Shown here one piece after another: positions 1-8,818 of a stretch of 56,357 bases of DNA. The number at the start of each line of letters is the position of its first letter. The first letter of the stretch is position 1. Location of the stretch: positions 1 through 56,357 of the forward strand of contig CAJULU010000027.1 in assembly GCA_910587575.1 (NCBI GenBank). The letters run 5' to 3'. This DNA is from an uncultured Dorea sp. GTDB lineage: Bacteria > Bacillota > Clostridia > Lachnospirales > Lachnospiraceae. The translations under genes and the position numbers were made by a program. The notes under the pieces were generated by a model that had not been told where the DNA came from, did no database searches, and saw only the letters and a list, made by a program, of their open reading frames with translations.

Positions 1-36
1 AAACTTTTCCGGTTTATCCGGGTTAGGAGAGTAATC

Positions 37-1608
37 GTGGAAAAAAGGAAAGAGATAATGATTACAGGTGCGGAGGAAGAGATCATGCTGCTTCCCACAC
101 GTGAGGGGAACGTTTATGAGAAATATTTTAAGCGGATTTTTGATATAACCTGTGCATTAGGAGCTCTCGTTTGTTTCTGGCCTCTCTATTTAGTAGTGGC
201 GGTTCTTGTTAAATTAAAACTTGGTTCCCCTGTTCTGTTTATCCAGAAGCGTCCGGGAATTGCGGTAGATGGTAAGGAAACGGTGTTTAAAATGTACAAA
301 TTCCGGACAATGACGGATGAACGGAATCTGAAAACAGGAGAATTACTTCCGGATGAAGTAAGAGTTACTAAATTTGGAAGGTGGTTACGGGCTTCCAGCC
401 TGGATGAACTTCCGGAAGTGATTAATATCCTCAACGGCACTATGTCGGTGATCGGTCCCAGACCTCAGTTGATCCGCGATATGGTATTTATGACGGCATC
501 GCAGCGGATGCGCCACACAGTCAGACCCGGATTAAGCGGACTGGCTCAGATCAATGGCCGGAATGCGATCAGCTGGGAAGAGAAACTTGATTTGGATCTG
601 AAATATATACATAAGATCGGGTTTCTGAATGACATAAAGATTCTTCTGGCAACGGTCGGAAAGGTATTTGTTAAGAGAGAAGGCATTACAAATGGCAATA
701 TGGCAACGGCTGAGGACTTTGGAGATTATCTTCTGAGAACCGGGAAAATATCTGCAGAAGAATATACGCAGAAGCAGGCGGAAGCAAGATCTATACAGTC
801 CCAGAAAAAAAGAAATGTCTGTGAGGATTATATTATGACTGTAGAAGAACAGATTGAACGAAATTCAAAAGTATCGGTTATTGTACCGATGTATAATGCA
901 GTTTCTACATTAAAAGAAACAATAGGGTCTGTGCAGGCGCAGACGTACAGTAACTGGGAACTGATACTTGTTGACGATTGTTCAAAAGACGGCACGCTTC
1001 AGTATGCAGAATCACTTGCAGATGAAGACAAAAGAATAAAGGTATATCAGATGCCGCATAATAGCGGACCAGGAGCTGCGACAAGAAGGGGATTTGAGAA
1101 ATCCACAGGCGGATTGATTGCATTTATCGATGCAGATGACTTATGGAAGCCGGAAAAACTGGAACGGCAGATTGGTTTCATGATCCGGAATAATTATGAA
1201 TTTGTCTGTTCGGATTACTGTTGGATAGATGAGCGGGGAAACAGCCTGGACAAAACTATCAAATGCAGGAAGGTGGCTGATTATCGGACTGTATTAAAAT
1301 CATGTCCGATTGGCTCTTCGACCGTAGTGATTACTGCGAGGCAGATGAGGAAGACGGACATTCCTCTGATACGAAAAAACAATGATTACGCATTGTGGCT
1401 GCGGCTGATGAGAGACGGGACAAAAATATACGGAATGAATGAGGTATTGATGGAGTATCGGATTATGTCTACGTCAAATTCTTTTTGCAAAAGAAAGATG
1501 ATTCCTTATTTCTGGAAAGTTTACAGAGAGTATGAGGGCTTCTCGATTATTAAGTCTTCAGTTTTACTTGGTCAGTATATTTTCATTAAAGCAATAGGAA
1601 TGAAATAA
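37..1608 (+). CDS. Undecaprenyl-phosphate sugar transferase fused to a GT2 glycosyltransferase
   Basis: The first ~215 residues are a bacterial sugar transferase of the WcaJ/PglC superfamily, which moves a sugar-1-phosphate from a UDP-sugar to the lipid carrier at the inner membrane face. Visible marks are an N-terminal membrane segment (residues ~30-55), KFRTMT, SLDELPEV, SVIGPRP and VRPGLSGLAQINGR. After a ~55-residue linker, residues ~275-523 form a GT-A fold GT2 domain with VSVIVPMYNA, LVDDCSKDGT and the IDADDLW metal-binding motif. The start is GTG at 37, preceded by AGGAGA six bases upstream. An internal in-frame ATG at 835 has GAGGA seven bases upstream, so the GT2 half may also be made alone. 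The two activities are usually separate genes. It begins the visible part of the first polysaccharide cluster and is followed 28 bp later by an aminotransferase gene. Family calls are firm; sugar specificity is unknown. Confidence 0.88.
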   Translation: MEKRKEIMITGAEEEIMLLPTREGNVYEKYFKRIFDITCALGALVCFWPLYLVVAVLVKLKLGSPVLFIQKRPGIAVDGKETVFKMYKFRTMTDERNLKTGELLPDEVRVTKFGRWLRASSLDELPEVINILNGTMSVIGPRPQLIRDMVFMTASQRMRHTVRPGLSGLAQINGRNAISWEEKLDLDLKYIHKIGFLNDIKILLATVGKVFVKREGITNGNMATAEDFGDYLLRTGKISAEEYTQKQAEARSIQSQKKRNVCEDYIMTVEEQIERNSKVSVIVPMYNAVSTLKETIGSVQAQTYSNWELILVDDCSKDGTLQYAESLADEDKRIKVYQMPHNSGPGAATRRGFEKSTGGLIAFIDADDLWKPEKLERQIGFMIRNNYEFVCSDYCWIDERGNSLDKTIKCRKVADYRTVLKSCPIGSSTVVITARQMRKTDIPLIRKNNDYALWLRLMRDGTKIYGMNEVLMEYRIMSTSNSFCKRKMIPYFWKVYREYEGFSIIKSSVLLGQYIFIKAIGMK

Positions 1609-1636
1609 AAGAAAAGTAAGGAGAGTTACATAAATC

Positions 1637-2815
1637 ATGAAAATTCAACTGATGAACGTAAAACGTCAGCACGAGACCCATGCGGCGGAGTATGAGGAAG
1701 CGGCATTGCGTGTGCTGCGAAGCGGAGGATATATAGGCGGTTCGGAAGTTGCTGCATTTGAAGAAGAATTTGCAGCTTATGAAGGCGCGAAATATGGGGT
1801 TTCCTGCGGAAATGGGACGGATGCGGTTATTTTGGCGTTAAGAGCTTTCGGAATTGGAAAGGGTGACGAGGTGATTACGGTTTCCTGGACATTCTTTGCT
1901 ACGGCTGAGAGTATTGCGGCAGTCGGGGCAGCCCCGGTATTTGTAGACGTCTGCCGGGATACATATTGTATAAATCCTAAGTTAATAGAGGCTGCAGTTA
2001 CGCCAAAGACAAAAGCAGTACTTGCCGTGCACTTTTATGGTAATTCCTGCGATATGGATGAAATCAGAATGATATGTAAGAAGCATAATCTTTATCTTAT
2101 TATGGATTGTGCACAGTCTGCCGGAACGAGATACAGAGAATTAAGAAAGAATACATTGGGAGATGCATCCTGCTTCTCTTTTTTTCCAACGAAAACACTA
2201 GGATGTGCCGGTGACGGGGGCATGGTTCTTACAGATCATGAAGAGATAGCCCGTGCCTGCCGCTCTCTCAAAGTTCATGGATCCGGAAAGGACGGTCTCT
2301 GGACTATGAGAAGGGAGTATGCAGAGAGAGATGAGGAACTTCCAGGAAATATGCCGGTTGGTGAGAGCAAATATTACAATTATCTAATTGGATACAATTC
2401 TCGGCTGGATGCGGTTCAGGCTGCAATTCTGCGTAAAAAGCTAACCTATCTGGAAGAATTTGTTGATGGGCGGCGGGAGAATGCTGAACGATTTAATAAA
2501 GCGTTGAAAGGTACCGGATATACCACACCAGTTGAAGGAGATAAGGGATATCATTCTTACTATATCTATGCACTTAAGCATGATTGTGCACAGAAGATTA
2601 TAGAAACGTTAAGAAACAATGGTATTTCATGCGGAACCTATTATCCGGTTCCCCTGCATTTACAGGGAGCATTTACAAGACTTGGGTATAAGGAAGGAGA
2701 TCTTCCGGTAACAGAAGAACTTAGCAGAACAACTTTTGCAGTTCCTGTATTTCCGGAGATGTATGAGGAAGAGAAAAATTATATTGTTGAGCAGTTAAAG
2801 ACAGCACTTGTATAA
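1637..2815 (+). CDS. DegT/DnrJ/EryC1/StrS-family sugar aminotransferase
   Basis: This PLP-dependent enzyme of 392 residues is predicted to transfer an amino group from glutamate to a nucleotide-linked keto sugar. Family marks are GNGTDAVILALRA (phosphate-binding turn), the aspartate in MDCAQSAG that contacts the PLP ring nitrogen, and the Schiff-base lysine in FFPTKTLGCAGDGG. The ATG at 1637 follows AAGGAGAG at a usual distance. Full length for the family (about 370-400). It sits between the sugar transferase fusion and an oxidoreductase fragment, so it most likely makes an amino sugar for the first surface glycan. It resembles the QdtB/FdtB/WecE type, but the exact sugar (C3 or C4 amination) cannot be read from sequence. 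Confidence 0.9.
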   Translation: MKIQLMNVKRQHETHAAEYEEAALRVLRSGGYIGGSEVAAFEEEFAAYEGAKYGVSCGNGTDAVILALRAFGIGKGDEVITVSWTFFATAESIAAVGAAPVFVDVCRDTYCINPKLIEAAVTPKTKAVLAVHFYGNSCDMDEIRMICKKHNLYLIMDCAQSAGTRYRELRKNTLGDASCFSFFPTKTLGCAGDGGMVLTDHEEIARACRSLKVHGSGKDGLWTMRREYAERDEELPGNMPVGESKYYNYLIGYNSRLDAVQAAILRKKLTYLEEFVDGRRENAERFNKALKGTGYTTPVEGDKGYHSYYIYALKHDCAQKIIETLRNNGISCGTYYPVPLHLQGAFTRLGYKEGDLPVTEELSRTTFAVPVFPEMYEEEKNYIVEQLKTALV

Positions 2816-2844
2816 GAAATAATCATTTTAAAGGAGTAGATAGC

Positions 2845-3144
2845 ATGAAATATGCATTGATCGGCTGTGGAAGAATTGCCATAAATCATATAAAAGCTTC
2901 CAGAAATAACGGACTGGAACTGGCGGCATTATGTGATATTGAGACGGATCAGATTGATATTCTTCTCGGTAAAGTTCAGCTTAAGACAGATGTACCAAGA
3001 TATACGGATTATAAAAAGATGATCAGGAATCATCCGGAACTGGAACTGGTGGCCATCGCTACGGACAGCGGTATGCATGCGGAAATTACATTGTTTTCTA
3101 TTCAGAATATAAGTCAACAGGAAATACCTATAGTCTTCTGTTAG
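2845..3144 (+). pseudogene. Gfo/Idh/MocA oxidoreductase, N-terminal fragment
   Basis: The first ~83 residues are a clear NAD(P)-binding start of the Gfo/Idh/MocA family: IGCGRIAINH dinucleotide motif, a CDIE acidic turn after the second strand, and IATDSGMHAEI, which normally runs on into the EKP catalytic segment. Here the homology stops after HAEI and 18 unrelated residues follow to a TAG at 3144. The usual family length is ~330-390, so about three quarters of the protein, including the catalytic lysine, is missing. Immediately downstream the sequence matches the middle of a nucleotidyltransferase in another frame, so a deletion near 3088-3105 has fused two genes. ATG at 2845 with AAGGAG upstream. 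The fragment is not expected to be functional. Confidence 0.8.
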
Positions 3145-3176
3145 CTCTCGAGAACATTTCAGATGATTGTATTATT

Positions 3177-5030
3177 TTGGATGGCGATCTGATTTTTCAC
3201 AAACCGGCGCTTGTGAAGGCATTAACCAGAACGGGAAACGTGCTTCTTACGCTGAAAAAAGAAACTGGCTATGCAAAGACTGGTCTGGAATTTTGTGAAG
3301 ACTACATAATCAGTGATATCGGCAAGCATATCAGTTCAGGATTAACATACGCAAATATTATGAAGATTGAGAGAAATACCCTGGCTCTTTTCAGAGAGGT
3401 TTTGTCTGCGGGAGATGCAAGGAAGAGGTGGTATACGGTTCCGCTATCCCGCATACTGGACAGGGTGAAGTTTACGGCGGTCGATGCGGGCAATGACTTT
3501 TATGAAATCAATACATATTCTGACTATCTGACCGTTCGGGATATTTTTTTAAAAGATGTCAGCCTGATCATGGTAACAGGGGCAAATGGATTCCTGGGTA
3601 ATAAAATATACCATATCTTAAAAAGAGACTATAATGTTATCGGAATTTGCGGACATGCCGGTGGGAAATACGATGCTGTTGATTTATCAGATTATGATAT
3701 CCTTTCGGCATATGTGGCGTCTAAAAAGCCTGGTATCATTATCAACACGGCTGGAATAGCAGAGCCAGAGGCATGTGAAAGGGATAAGTATAAGACTCAG
3801 AAAATTAATATCTGGGCTGTAGATAATCTTGTGAAGGTCTGCAGATTACATAACATTAAATTAATTCATATATCAACAGATTATGTGTTTGATGGGGAAA
3901 AAGAAGAGGATTATTATAAATTCGACGTGCGAAAGCCTAAGAATTTTTATGGAGAGACTAAAATGATGGCTGAGGATATTGTAAACAGCTATCCCAATAG
4001 TCTGATTGTGAGGATTCCTGTTATTTATGGTTTTAACGATGAGAACGATAAAGAAACGTTTCCTGCAAAGGTAATCAGAACTCTTAGTAATAATGGAACG
4101 ATAAATGCGGATGATGTCCAGATCCGGTATCCGGTTCTTATTGATGAAGTTGCCTTTTCCATCGGAAAGGCTTTGCACAGAACAGGGATTATTCATATTA
4201 CCAGCAGCCAGGGAGTATCCAAATATGAATGGGCGCAGACGATTGCAAAGGTTTTTTCACTGAATGCCGCAAAAATTCACAGATGTAAACAGAAATCAGA
4301 AAACAGGCCATTGCATGTACATCTGCACGTATCAGATGCTGATTTTGTAGTATCTGACATTGAAGAAGGCACGAAAATTATGAAAAAGCAGATGAACTGT
4401 GTTTTCAAGCTGATATATAAAAGTCTTCCTTATCAGAATATTTATGGCAGGAATATTGGAGTTTACAGGTTTGAACTTGGCAGGAAACTTGCAGCTTGTA
4501 TTCCTCAAAATATTATGAAAAGTCTGGATTCGATTGTTCCGGTTCCTTCATCGGGAATTTATTATGCGATGGGGCTGTCTTGCGCTTCTAAAATACCTTT
4601 TGTTGAGGCTTTGGTTAAACCGGATGTACAGACAAGGAGTTTTCAGATTGCTGATGTAGGAACAAGAGAAAAAATGATTCATGATAAGATTTATCCTATT
4701 AAAGATTTTCTGAAAGGGAAAAGAGTTGCTTTGGTAGATGAGGCGATTTTCACTGGGACAACGCTCAGAGTTGTATGTGACATGGTATGGGCCTGCGGGG
4801 TAAAAGAAATTTTTATATGTATTCCGACCCCGGTTTGTAAAAATATCTGCGATCAGTATATACAGCCAGAGAGAAGAATGCTTTGTGAAGATAAGGAAAT
4901 TGATTTATCAGAATATTTTCACGTTAATGCGGTCTTTTTTCAGAAGTATGAGAATTTTGTAGAGTCAATTGAGGATGATCCGGATATGTGCTATGAATGT
5001 TTTCAGAAATACATTTCCGGCGGTAAATAA
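3177..5030 (+). CDS. 5'-truncated nucleotidyltransferase / RmlD-like reductase / PurF-like phosphoribosyltransferase fusion
   Basis: Three domains lie in one frame. First (up to ~residue 130, with homology already starting near 3095) is the C-terminal half of a LicC-type sugar or choline nucleotidyltransferase: EYKSTGNTYSLLLA, a DGD metal motif and FYEINTYSDY. Its N-terminal nucleotide-binding loop is absent, removed by the deletion that also cut the upstream oxidoreductase. Second (~132-410) is an RmlD-like SDR with TGANGFLG, STDYVFDG and YGETKMMAE. Third (~420-617) resembles the C-terminal phosphoribosyltransferase of PurF: PVPSSGIYYAMG, a TRSFQ stretch and the PRPP loop VALVDEAIFTGTTLR. 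The TTG at 3177 is only the first usable start after the scar; no convincing ribosome site was found. The reductase and phosphoribosyltransferase parts look intact. Their combined role in a glycan cluster is not known to me; whether the fusion is ancestral or secondary cannot be told. Confidence 0.65.
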   Translation: MDGDLIFHKPALVKALTRTGNVLLTLKKETGYAKTGLEFCEDYIISDIGKHISSGLTYANIMKIERNTLALFREVLSAGDARKRWYTVPLSRILDRVKFTAVDAGNDFYEINTYSDYLTVRDIFLKDVSLIMVTGANGFLGNKIYHILKRDYNVIGICGHAGGKYDAVDLSDYDILSAYVASKKPGIIINTAGIAEPEACERDKYKTQKINIWAVDNLVKVCRLHNIKLIHISTDYVFDGEKEEDYYKFDVRKPKNFYGETKMMAEDIVNSYPNSLIVRIPVIYGFNDENDKETFPAKVIRTLSNNGTINADDVQIRYPVLIDEVAFSIGKALHRTGIIHITSSQGVSKYEWAQTIAKVFSLNAAKIHRCKQKSENRPLHVHLHVSDADFVVSDIEEGTKIMKKQMNCVFKLIYKSLPYQNIYGRNIGVYRFELGRKLAACIPQNIMKSLDSIVPVPSSGIYYAMGLSCASKIPFVEALVKPDVQTRSFQIADVGTREKMIHDKIYPIKDFLKGKRVALVDEAIFTGTTLRVVCDMVWACGVKEIFICIPTPVCKNICDQYIQPERRMLCEDKEIDLSEYFHVNAVFFQKYENFVESIEDDPDMCYECFQKYISGGK

Positions 5031-5090
5031 AGCATACCATATTGTATGCCCTGGATATACAGAAGGAAATGTAAGATTCTCTAAGTAACA

Positions 5091-5118
5091 CAGACCGAGG
5101 GAGAATTCCCTCGGTCTG
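5091..5118. terminator. Hairpin between convergent genes
   Basis: A perfect 12-bp stem (CAGACCGAGGGA with TCCCTCGGTCTG) closes a 4-base loop. It lies between the end of the first polysaccharide cluster and the oppositely oriented EAL gene, so it may serve both. Neither side has a strong T-run, so its efficiency is uncertain. Confidence 0.6.
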
Positions 5119-5141
5119 GTGGGAAGTTACCTTTGCTATCC

Positions 5142-8042
5142 TTAATATCCGCTCTGCGACAGCCTCTCTTCAAACGATTCCTCCGACACTGGTTTCGAAT
5201 ACCGGTACCCCTGTGCGACACAGGCGCCGATTTCCCGCATCAATTCCACATCCGCATCCGTCTCCACGCCTTCACATACAATCTGAGAGCCGAGTTCATC
5301 CGCAAGATCAACGATACTCTTCATAATCTTCACCTGCCGGGCCCGGTCTTTCTGATTCAGCAGGAAAGAACGGTCCAGCTTGATTACAGAAGCCGGAATC
5401 TTCTCAATCACACCAAGAGAAGAGTAGCCGGAACCAAAGTCATCAATGGAGAGACGCACCCCTTTCTTATGCAGATCATCCAGCGTCTGCTTGGCAATTT
5501 TCTCCTGCATCTCTTCCATGATCAGAGTCTCCGTAATCTCAACCTCAATCAGTTCCTTGGGGATGCCATATTCATTCAGTACCTTCTCGAACCGTCTGGC
5601 AAAATCGGGCTTTATAAAATGCATTCTGGAGAAGTTGCAGGAGATCGTGACAACCTTTTCACCGTTGTCAATCCTTCTGCGCAGCATCCTGCAGGCACAC
5701 CGGAGAACAAAGAAGTCAACCTCTGTTACCTTCCCGGTCTGTTCATAATACGAGATAAAGAATCCCGGAGAACGTACCGCACCGGCAGCCGTGGGATCCA
5801 GGAAACGTACCAGGGCCTCTGCACCCACGATCTCTTCTGTGTTGACATCCACCTTCGCCTGGTAATAAGTGACAAAATTCTCATCCACATCCACGGAATC
5901 CAGCAGTTTTTCCCGTTCATGGCGTTCCTTGAGCGCTGCTTCCAGAGATTCGTCATAGACTTTGATACTTTCCCCGCTGGTGCCTTTTAAAAAGTCGATT
6001 GCCTGGCTTGCACACTCGATTGCCCCCCGCAGGTCATCGCTGTCCGGCGGGATAAAGCAGATGCCGATCTGAATCTCGATTCGGTTCTCGATTTCCTGGA
6101 AAAGGCGTTCGTCGATAAACTGCTTGATCTTTCTGACTCTCTCCAGAATCTCTCCGTTCCCGTCAGACAGTAAAAATGCGAAGTGATCCCCATCAGCCTT
6201 TGCGCAGACCTCGCCTTTCTGATTTACGCATTGTGACAATGCCTCGGCGATGGCTGCCAGAAGTTTCTGCCCATTGTTCCAGCCATAGATGACCTTGTAA
6301 TGCTGAAAATGGGCAATATTAAGATAAACGGCTGCATACTGGTGGGCCGGCCGTTCCGACAGAAGGTTTTTCTCTCCTGTATACAGCAGATAATTCAGAT
6401 TACCGATGTCAATCTCCACATCCTTGTACATCAGATTCTGTATCTTCCGTGAATCCCTTATCATGTGCAGTGCCACAAGGATGGTGAAAATGATAATCAG
6501 AAGCAGGAGTGAGATAATAAGGAAACTGTGCTCCTGTATGAAAATCCCTACACTTGCCAGGGAATAAACGTTGCTTTCCAGCATATAATCGCCGATAGCG
6601 CGTGCATCGATGGTGAGAATCGTCTTATTCAGGATACCGGTCAGTTCCGTATTATCACTGCGGACTGTCATAGAGATGCCAAGTCCGTAGTTCAGCACGC
6701 TCTTGATCTCCAGGTCATAATACCGCATCTGTGCATTGAGCAGATATTCCGTCAGATAACCGTCGCATAATACGGCATCCGCTTTTCCGTCCTTCAATGT
6801 CTCCAGACATTCCTGTGGCGTGTCATACATCTGAACAGAGATTCCCTCAAGCTCGGGAATGTCGGTAACCTTTTCAGAGAGATAATCCACCGTTGCCAGT
6901 GTTTTGACAGAATTCAGTTCCGTCCGCTCTTTCATCACAAGTACCAGAGGAACCTGAACATAGTATTTTGTCTTTGTAAGGCCATAGTCAGCCGCCGCTC
7001 CTTCCGAGTGGACACAGTAAGACATGACGTCGATCTCTCCGTTCTCCAGAGCTGTCTGCGCATCCTCCGGATTCTCGATCCGCTTCCAGGAAAGAGAAAG
7101 CCCCGTAAATGCAGCGCTTCCCTCCAGCATCTCTTTCGTCAGGCCTTTGCATTCGCCGTCTTCTTCATAGACAAACGGATAGTAACTGTCAAAGTATCCG
7201 ACATTGATCTGACGCTTCTGTTTAAGATATTCTTTTTCATCCAGTGTGAATACAATGGTTTTGTCCAGCTTGTCCTGGAAAAAGCGGTTCATCAGCTGTG
7301 TTTCCAGTTCCGGCTCATTCATCTTCAGATCTGCGATGGCATTGTTCAGTTCCCGCATAACGTCGTCATTGCCCGGCCAGGAAATGTAATAAAAAGGTCT
7401 GGGGGCAAAACGGCCGATCAGACGCTGTCCTGTCTTGATCTCCATGAATGTATGGACCAGGGCATCCACTTCCCCTCTGTCCAATGCATCCTGAAGGTCT
7501 GCCGTTGAATCATATTCCCGTATTCTGGGCGAGGAGATACCATTATCAGCCAGATAGCCCAGAAATTCTTCCCTGCGCACGTAAGTCCGTACCATGCCGA
7601 AGGTGGCCTCCTTCATGGCTTCAAAATCCTCGTATGCCAGGCTGCTGTCCGGATTGGTGGCGATAATTCCGAAGGTGTAGCCGCTTGACAGGTCTGCATA
7701 CTGGTAGGCTGCCGCACGCTCCGCAGAATACTGTGCGCTTCCGACCAGGTCTGCCTTGTGGTCTGCCACAAGCTTTAATGCCGCATCCCAGTCCTTACAT
7801 TCTACATATTCGATCTTCCAGTTGGTATAGTTGCAAAGTGCTTTCAGATACTCTGCATCCATGCCAGTATAACTGCCGTCTTCGCCTTTCTCGTGATATC
7901 CGTTCATCGGAAAAAATGCGACCTTTACCGTCCGTTTTTCCTCTGCGCAGACAGTAGCGGGGAGGCTTGCGGCAGATAGGCATAGTACCAGTATCAGACA
8001 TAGAAAAACCGACACGCCTTGTCTTGTCACTCTGTTTCTCAT
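5142..8042 (-). CDS. Membrane c-di-GMP phosphodiesterase (EAL) with two periplasmic-type binding domains and degenerate GGDEF
   Basis: The protein has a signal/anchor segment, two successive SBP_bac_3-type solute-binding domains outside the membrane (starting near KVAFFPMNG and INVGYFDSYYPF), one strong transmembrane helix (about 6530-6465), a GGDEF-like domain and a C-terminal EAL domain. The GGDEF signature is replaced by ADGDHF, so cyclase activity is unlikely. The EAL domain keeps its expected catalytic set: EAL in GAEALVRF, CNFSRMH, ITET, DDFGSGYSSL, IKLDRSF, CEGVET and AQGY. It should therefore hydrolyse c-di-GMP in response to an extracellular small molecule such as an amino acid. The start at 8042 (ATG) is chosen because AAAGGG lies upstream and a typical signal sequence follows; an in-frame TTG at 8087 or ATG at 8054 is possible. 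It is monocistronic and convergent with the first polysaccharide cluster. Confidence 0.88.
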   Translation of the reverse strand: MRNRVTRQGVSVFLCLILVLCLSAASLPATVCAEEKRTVKVAFFPMNGYHEKGEDGSYTGMDAEYLKALCNYTNWKIEYVECKDWDAALKLVADHKADLVGSAQYSAERAAAYQYADLSSGYTFGIIATNPDSSLAYEDFEAMKEATFGMVRTYVRREEFLGYLADNGISSPRIREYDSTADLQDALDRGEVDALVHTFMEIKTGQRLIGRFAPRPFYYISWPGNDDVMRELNNAIADLKMNEPELETQLMNRFFQDKLDKTIVFTLDEKEYLKQKRQINVGYFDSYYPFVYEEDGECKGLTKEMLEGSAAFTGLSLSWKRIENPEDAQTALENGEIDVMSYCVHSEGAAADYGLTKTKYYVQVPLVLVMKERTELNSVKTLATVDYLSEKVTDIPELEGISVQMYDTPQECLETLKDGKADAVLCDGYLTEYLLNAQMRYYDLEIKSVLNYGLGISMTVRSDNTELTGILNKTILTIDARAIGDYMLESNVYSLASVGIFIQEHSFLIISLLLLIIIFTILVALHMIRDSRKIQNLMYKDVEIDIGNLNYLLYTGEKNLLSERPAHQYAAVYLNIAHFQHYKVIYGWNNGQKLLAAIAEALSQCVNQKGEVCAKADGDHFAFLLSDGNGEILERVRKIKQFIDERLFQEIENRIEIQIGICFIPPDSDDLRGAIECASQAIDFLKGTSGESIKVYDESLEAALKERHEREKLLDSVDVDENFVTYYQAKVDVNTEEIVGAEALVRFLDPTAAGAVRSPGFFISYYEQTGKVTEVDFFVLRCACRMLRRRIDNGEKVVTISCNFSRMHFIKPDFARRFEKVLNEYGIPKELIEVEITETLIMEEMQEKIAKQTLDDLHKKGVRLSIDDFGSGYSSLGVIEKIPASVIKLDRSFLLNQKDRARQVKIMKSIVDLADELGSQIVCEGVETDADVELMREIGACVAQGYRYSKPVSEESFEERLSQSGY

Positions 8043-8117
8043 GATTGCCAACATCCCTTTCTTTTCCCGTATACCATAATGCCCCAATCATCAAGTAAAT
8101 ACGAGCCCATTTTTCTC

Positions 8118-8123
8118 ATTATA
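8118..8123 (-). promoter_or_regulatory. Extended -10 promoter for the EAL gene
   Basis: On the minus strand the bases read TGGTATAAT, a perfect -10 hexamer with a TGn extension, about 75 nt before the ATG at 8042. No good -35 is seen at 17 bp, which fits an extended -10 promoter. Confidence 0.5.
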
Positions 8124-8178
8124 CCAAATCCCGGGCATAATGACTACACTTCATTTGAAAAAAGCACGACAAAACCTG

Positions 8179-8207
8179 TTGATAAATATTATATATAGTT
8201 ATATAAT
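8179..8207 (+). promoter_or_regulatory. Promoter and overlapping palindromic operator of the Rrf2 regulator
   Basis: TTGATA (8179-8184), a 17-bp spacer and TATAAT (8202-8207) form a near-consensus sigma-A promoter. A perfect 8-4-8 inverted repeat, ATTATATA-TAGT-TATATAAT, covers 8188-8207, that is, the spacer and the whole -10. A repressor bound there would block RNA polymerase, so autoregulation by the downstream Rrf2 protein is the simple reading (inference). Confidence 0.65.
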
Positions 8208-8267
8208 ATGTGAAAAATTTATAAAAGGGAAATACAGTACAATAGGGATTGAAAGGCGGTAGATGTG

Positions 8268-8708
8268 ATGCAGATTTCAAGTCGTTTCACACTGGCAATA
8301 CATATTTTTGCCTGTATAGATACGTTTGGAAATGAATACAAAGTGACCAGTGATTTCCTTGCGGGGAGTACCAATGTGAATCCGGTTATTATCAGAAAGA
8401 TTCTTGGCCAGTTGAAAGGCGCAGGTCTGATTCATGTAGCAAGGGGAACGGGAGGAACAACGGCAGCCAGGCCGTTAGAGGAGATTACTTTTTTAGATGT
8501 GTACCGCGCGGTGGAATGCGTGGAGAAGGGAGAGTTATTTCATTTCCATGAGAACCCGAATACCAGTTGTCCTGTGGGAAGAAATATTCACCATATCCTG
8601 GACGATAAACTTTTCCGGGTACAGGCGGCTATGGAAAAGGAGCTTGCCTCTATTACACTGGAAGATCTGCGGCGGGATACAGAGAAATATCTGAGTAACG
8701 AGATTTAG
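8268..8708 (+). CDS. Rrf2-family transcriptional regulator (YwnA-like)
   Basis: This is a small winged-helix repressor of 146 residues. The N-terminal SSRFTLAIHIF, the NPVIIRKILGQLKGAGLI recognition region and the GTGGTTAARPLEEITFLDVYRAVE wing are typical. The conserved tail NTSCPVGRNIH carries a single cysteine, as in YwnA-like members, rather than the three cysteines of the Fe-S type (IscR/NsrR). The ATG at 8268 is preferred over a GTG at 8265 because AAGGCGG is eight bases upstream. A promoter with an embedded palindrome lies just upstream. It stands alone between the divergent EAL gene and an ECF sigma gene; the target genes are not obvious. Confidence 0.88.
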   Translation: MQISSRFTLAIHIFACIDTFGNEYKVTSDFLAGSTNVNPVIIRKILGQLKGAGLIHVARGTGGTTAARPLEEITFLDVYRAVECVEKGELFHFHENPNTSCPVGRNIHHILDDKLFRVQAAMEKELASITLEDLRRDTEKYLSNEI

Positions 8709-8736
8709 AAAGACGCAGAGATATTTTTCTATATGC

Positions 8737-8762
8737 TGTAACCTTTTCGCCGTTTCGTTTGT
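8737..8762 (+). promoter_or_regulatory. Possible ECF-type promoter of the sigma factor gene
   Basis: TGTAACCTTT followed by CGTTTGTA lies 57-82 bases before the sigma gene start. It resembles the TGAAAC/CGT elements used by SigM/SigV-like ECF factors, but the spacing (13 bases from AAC to CGT) is shorter than the usual 16. Autoregulation would be expected; this site is a weak candidate. Confidence 0.3.
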
Positions 8763-8818
8763 ACTATTAGTGAAAGGCTTTCAAATAACTTTAACCTAAG
8801 GCGTTTAAAGGAGTTCTC

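Noticed and set aside
5133..5990. Plus-strand open frame opposite the EAL gene
   Set aside because: Antisense shadow of a well-supported EAL domain; no ribosome site or recognisable domain.
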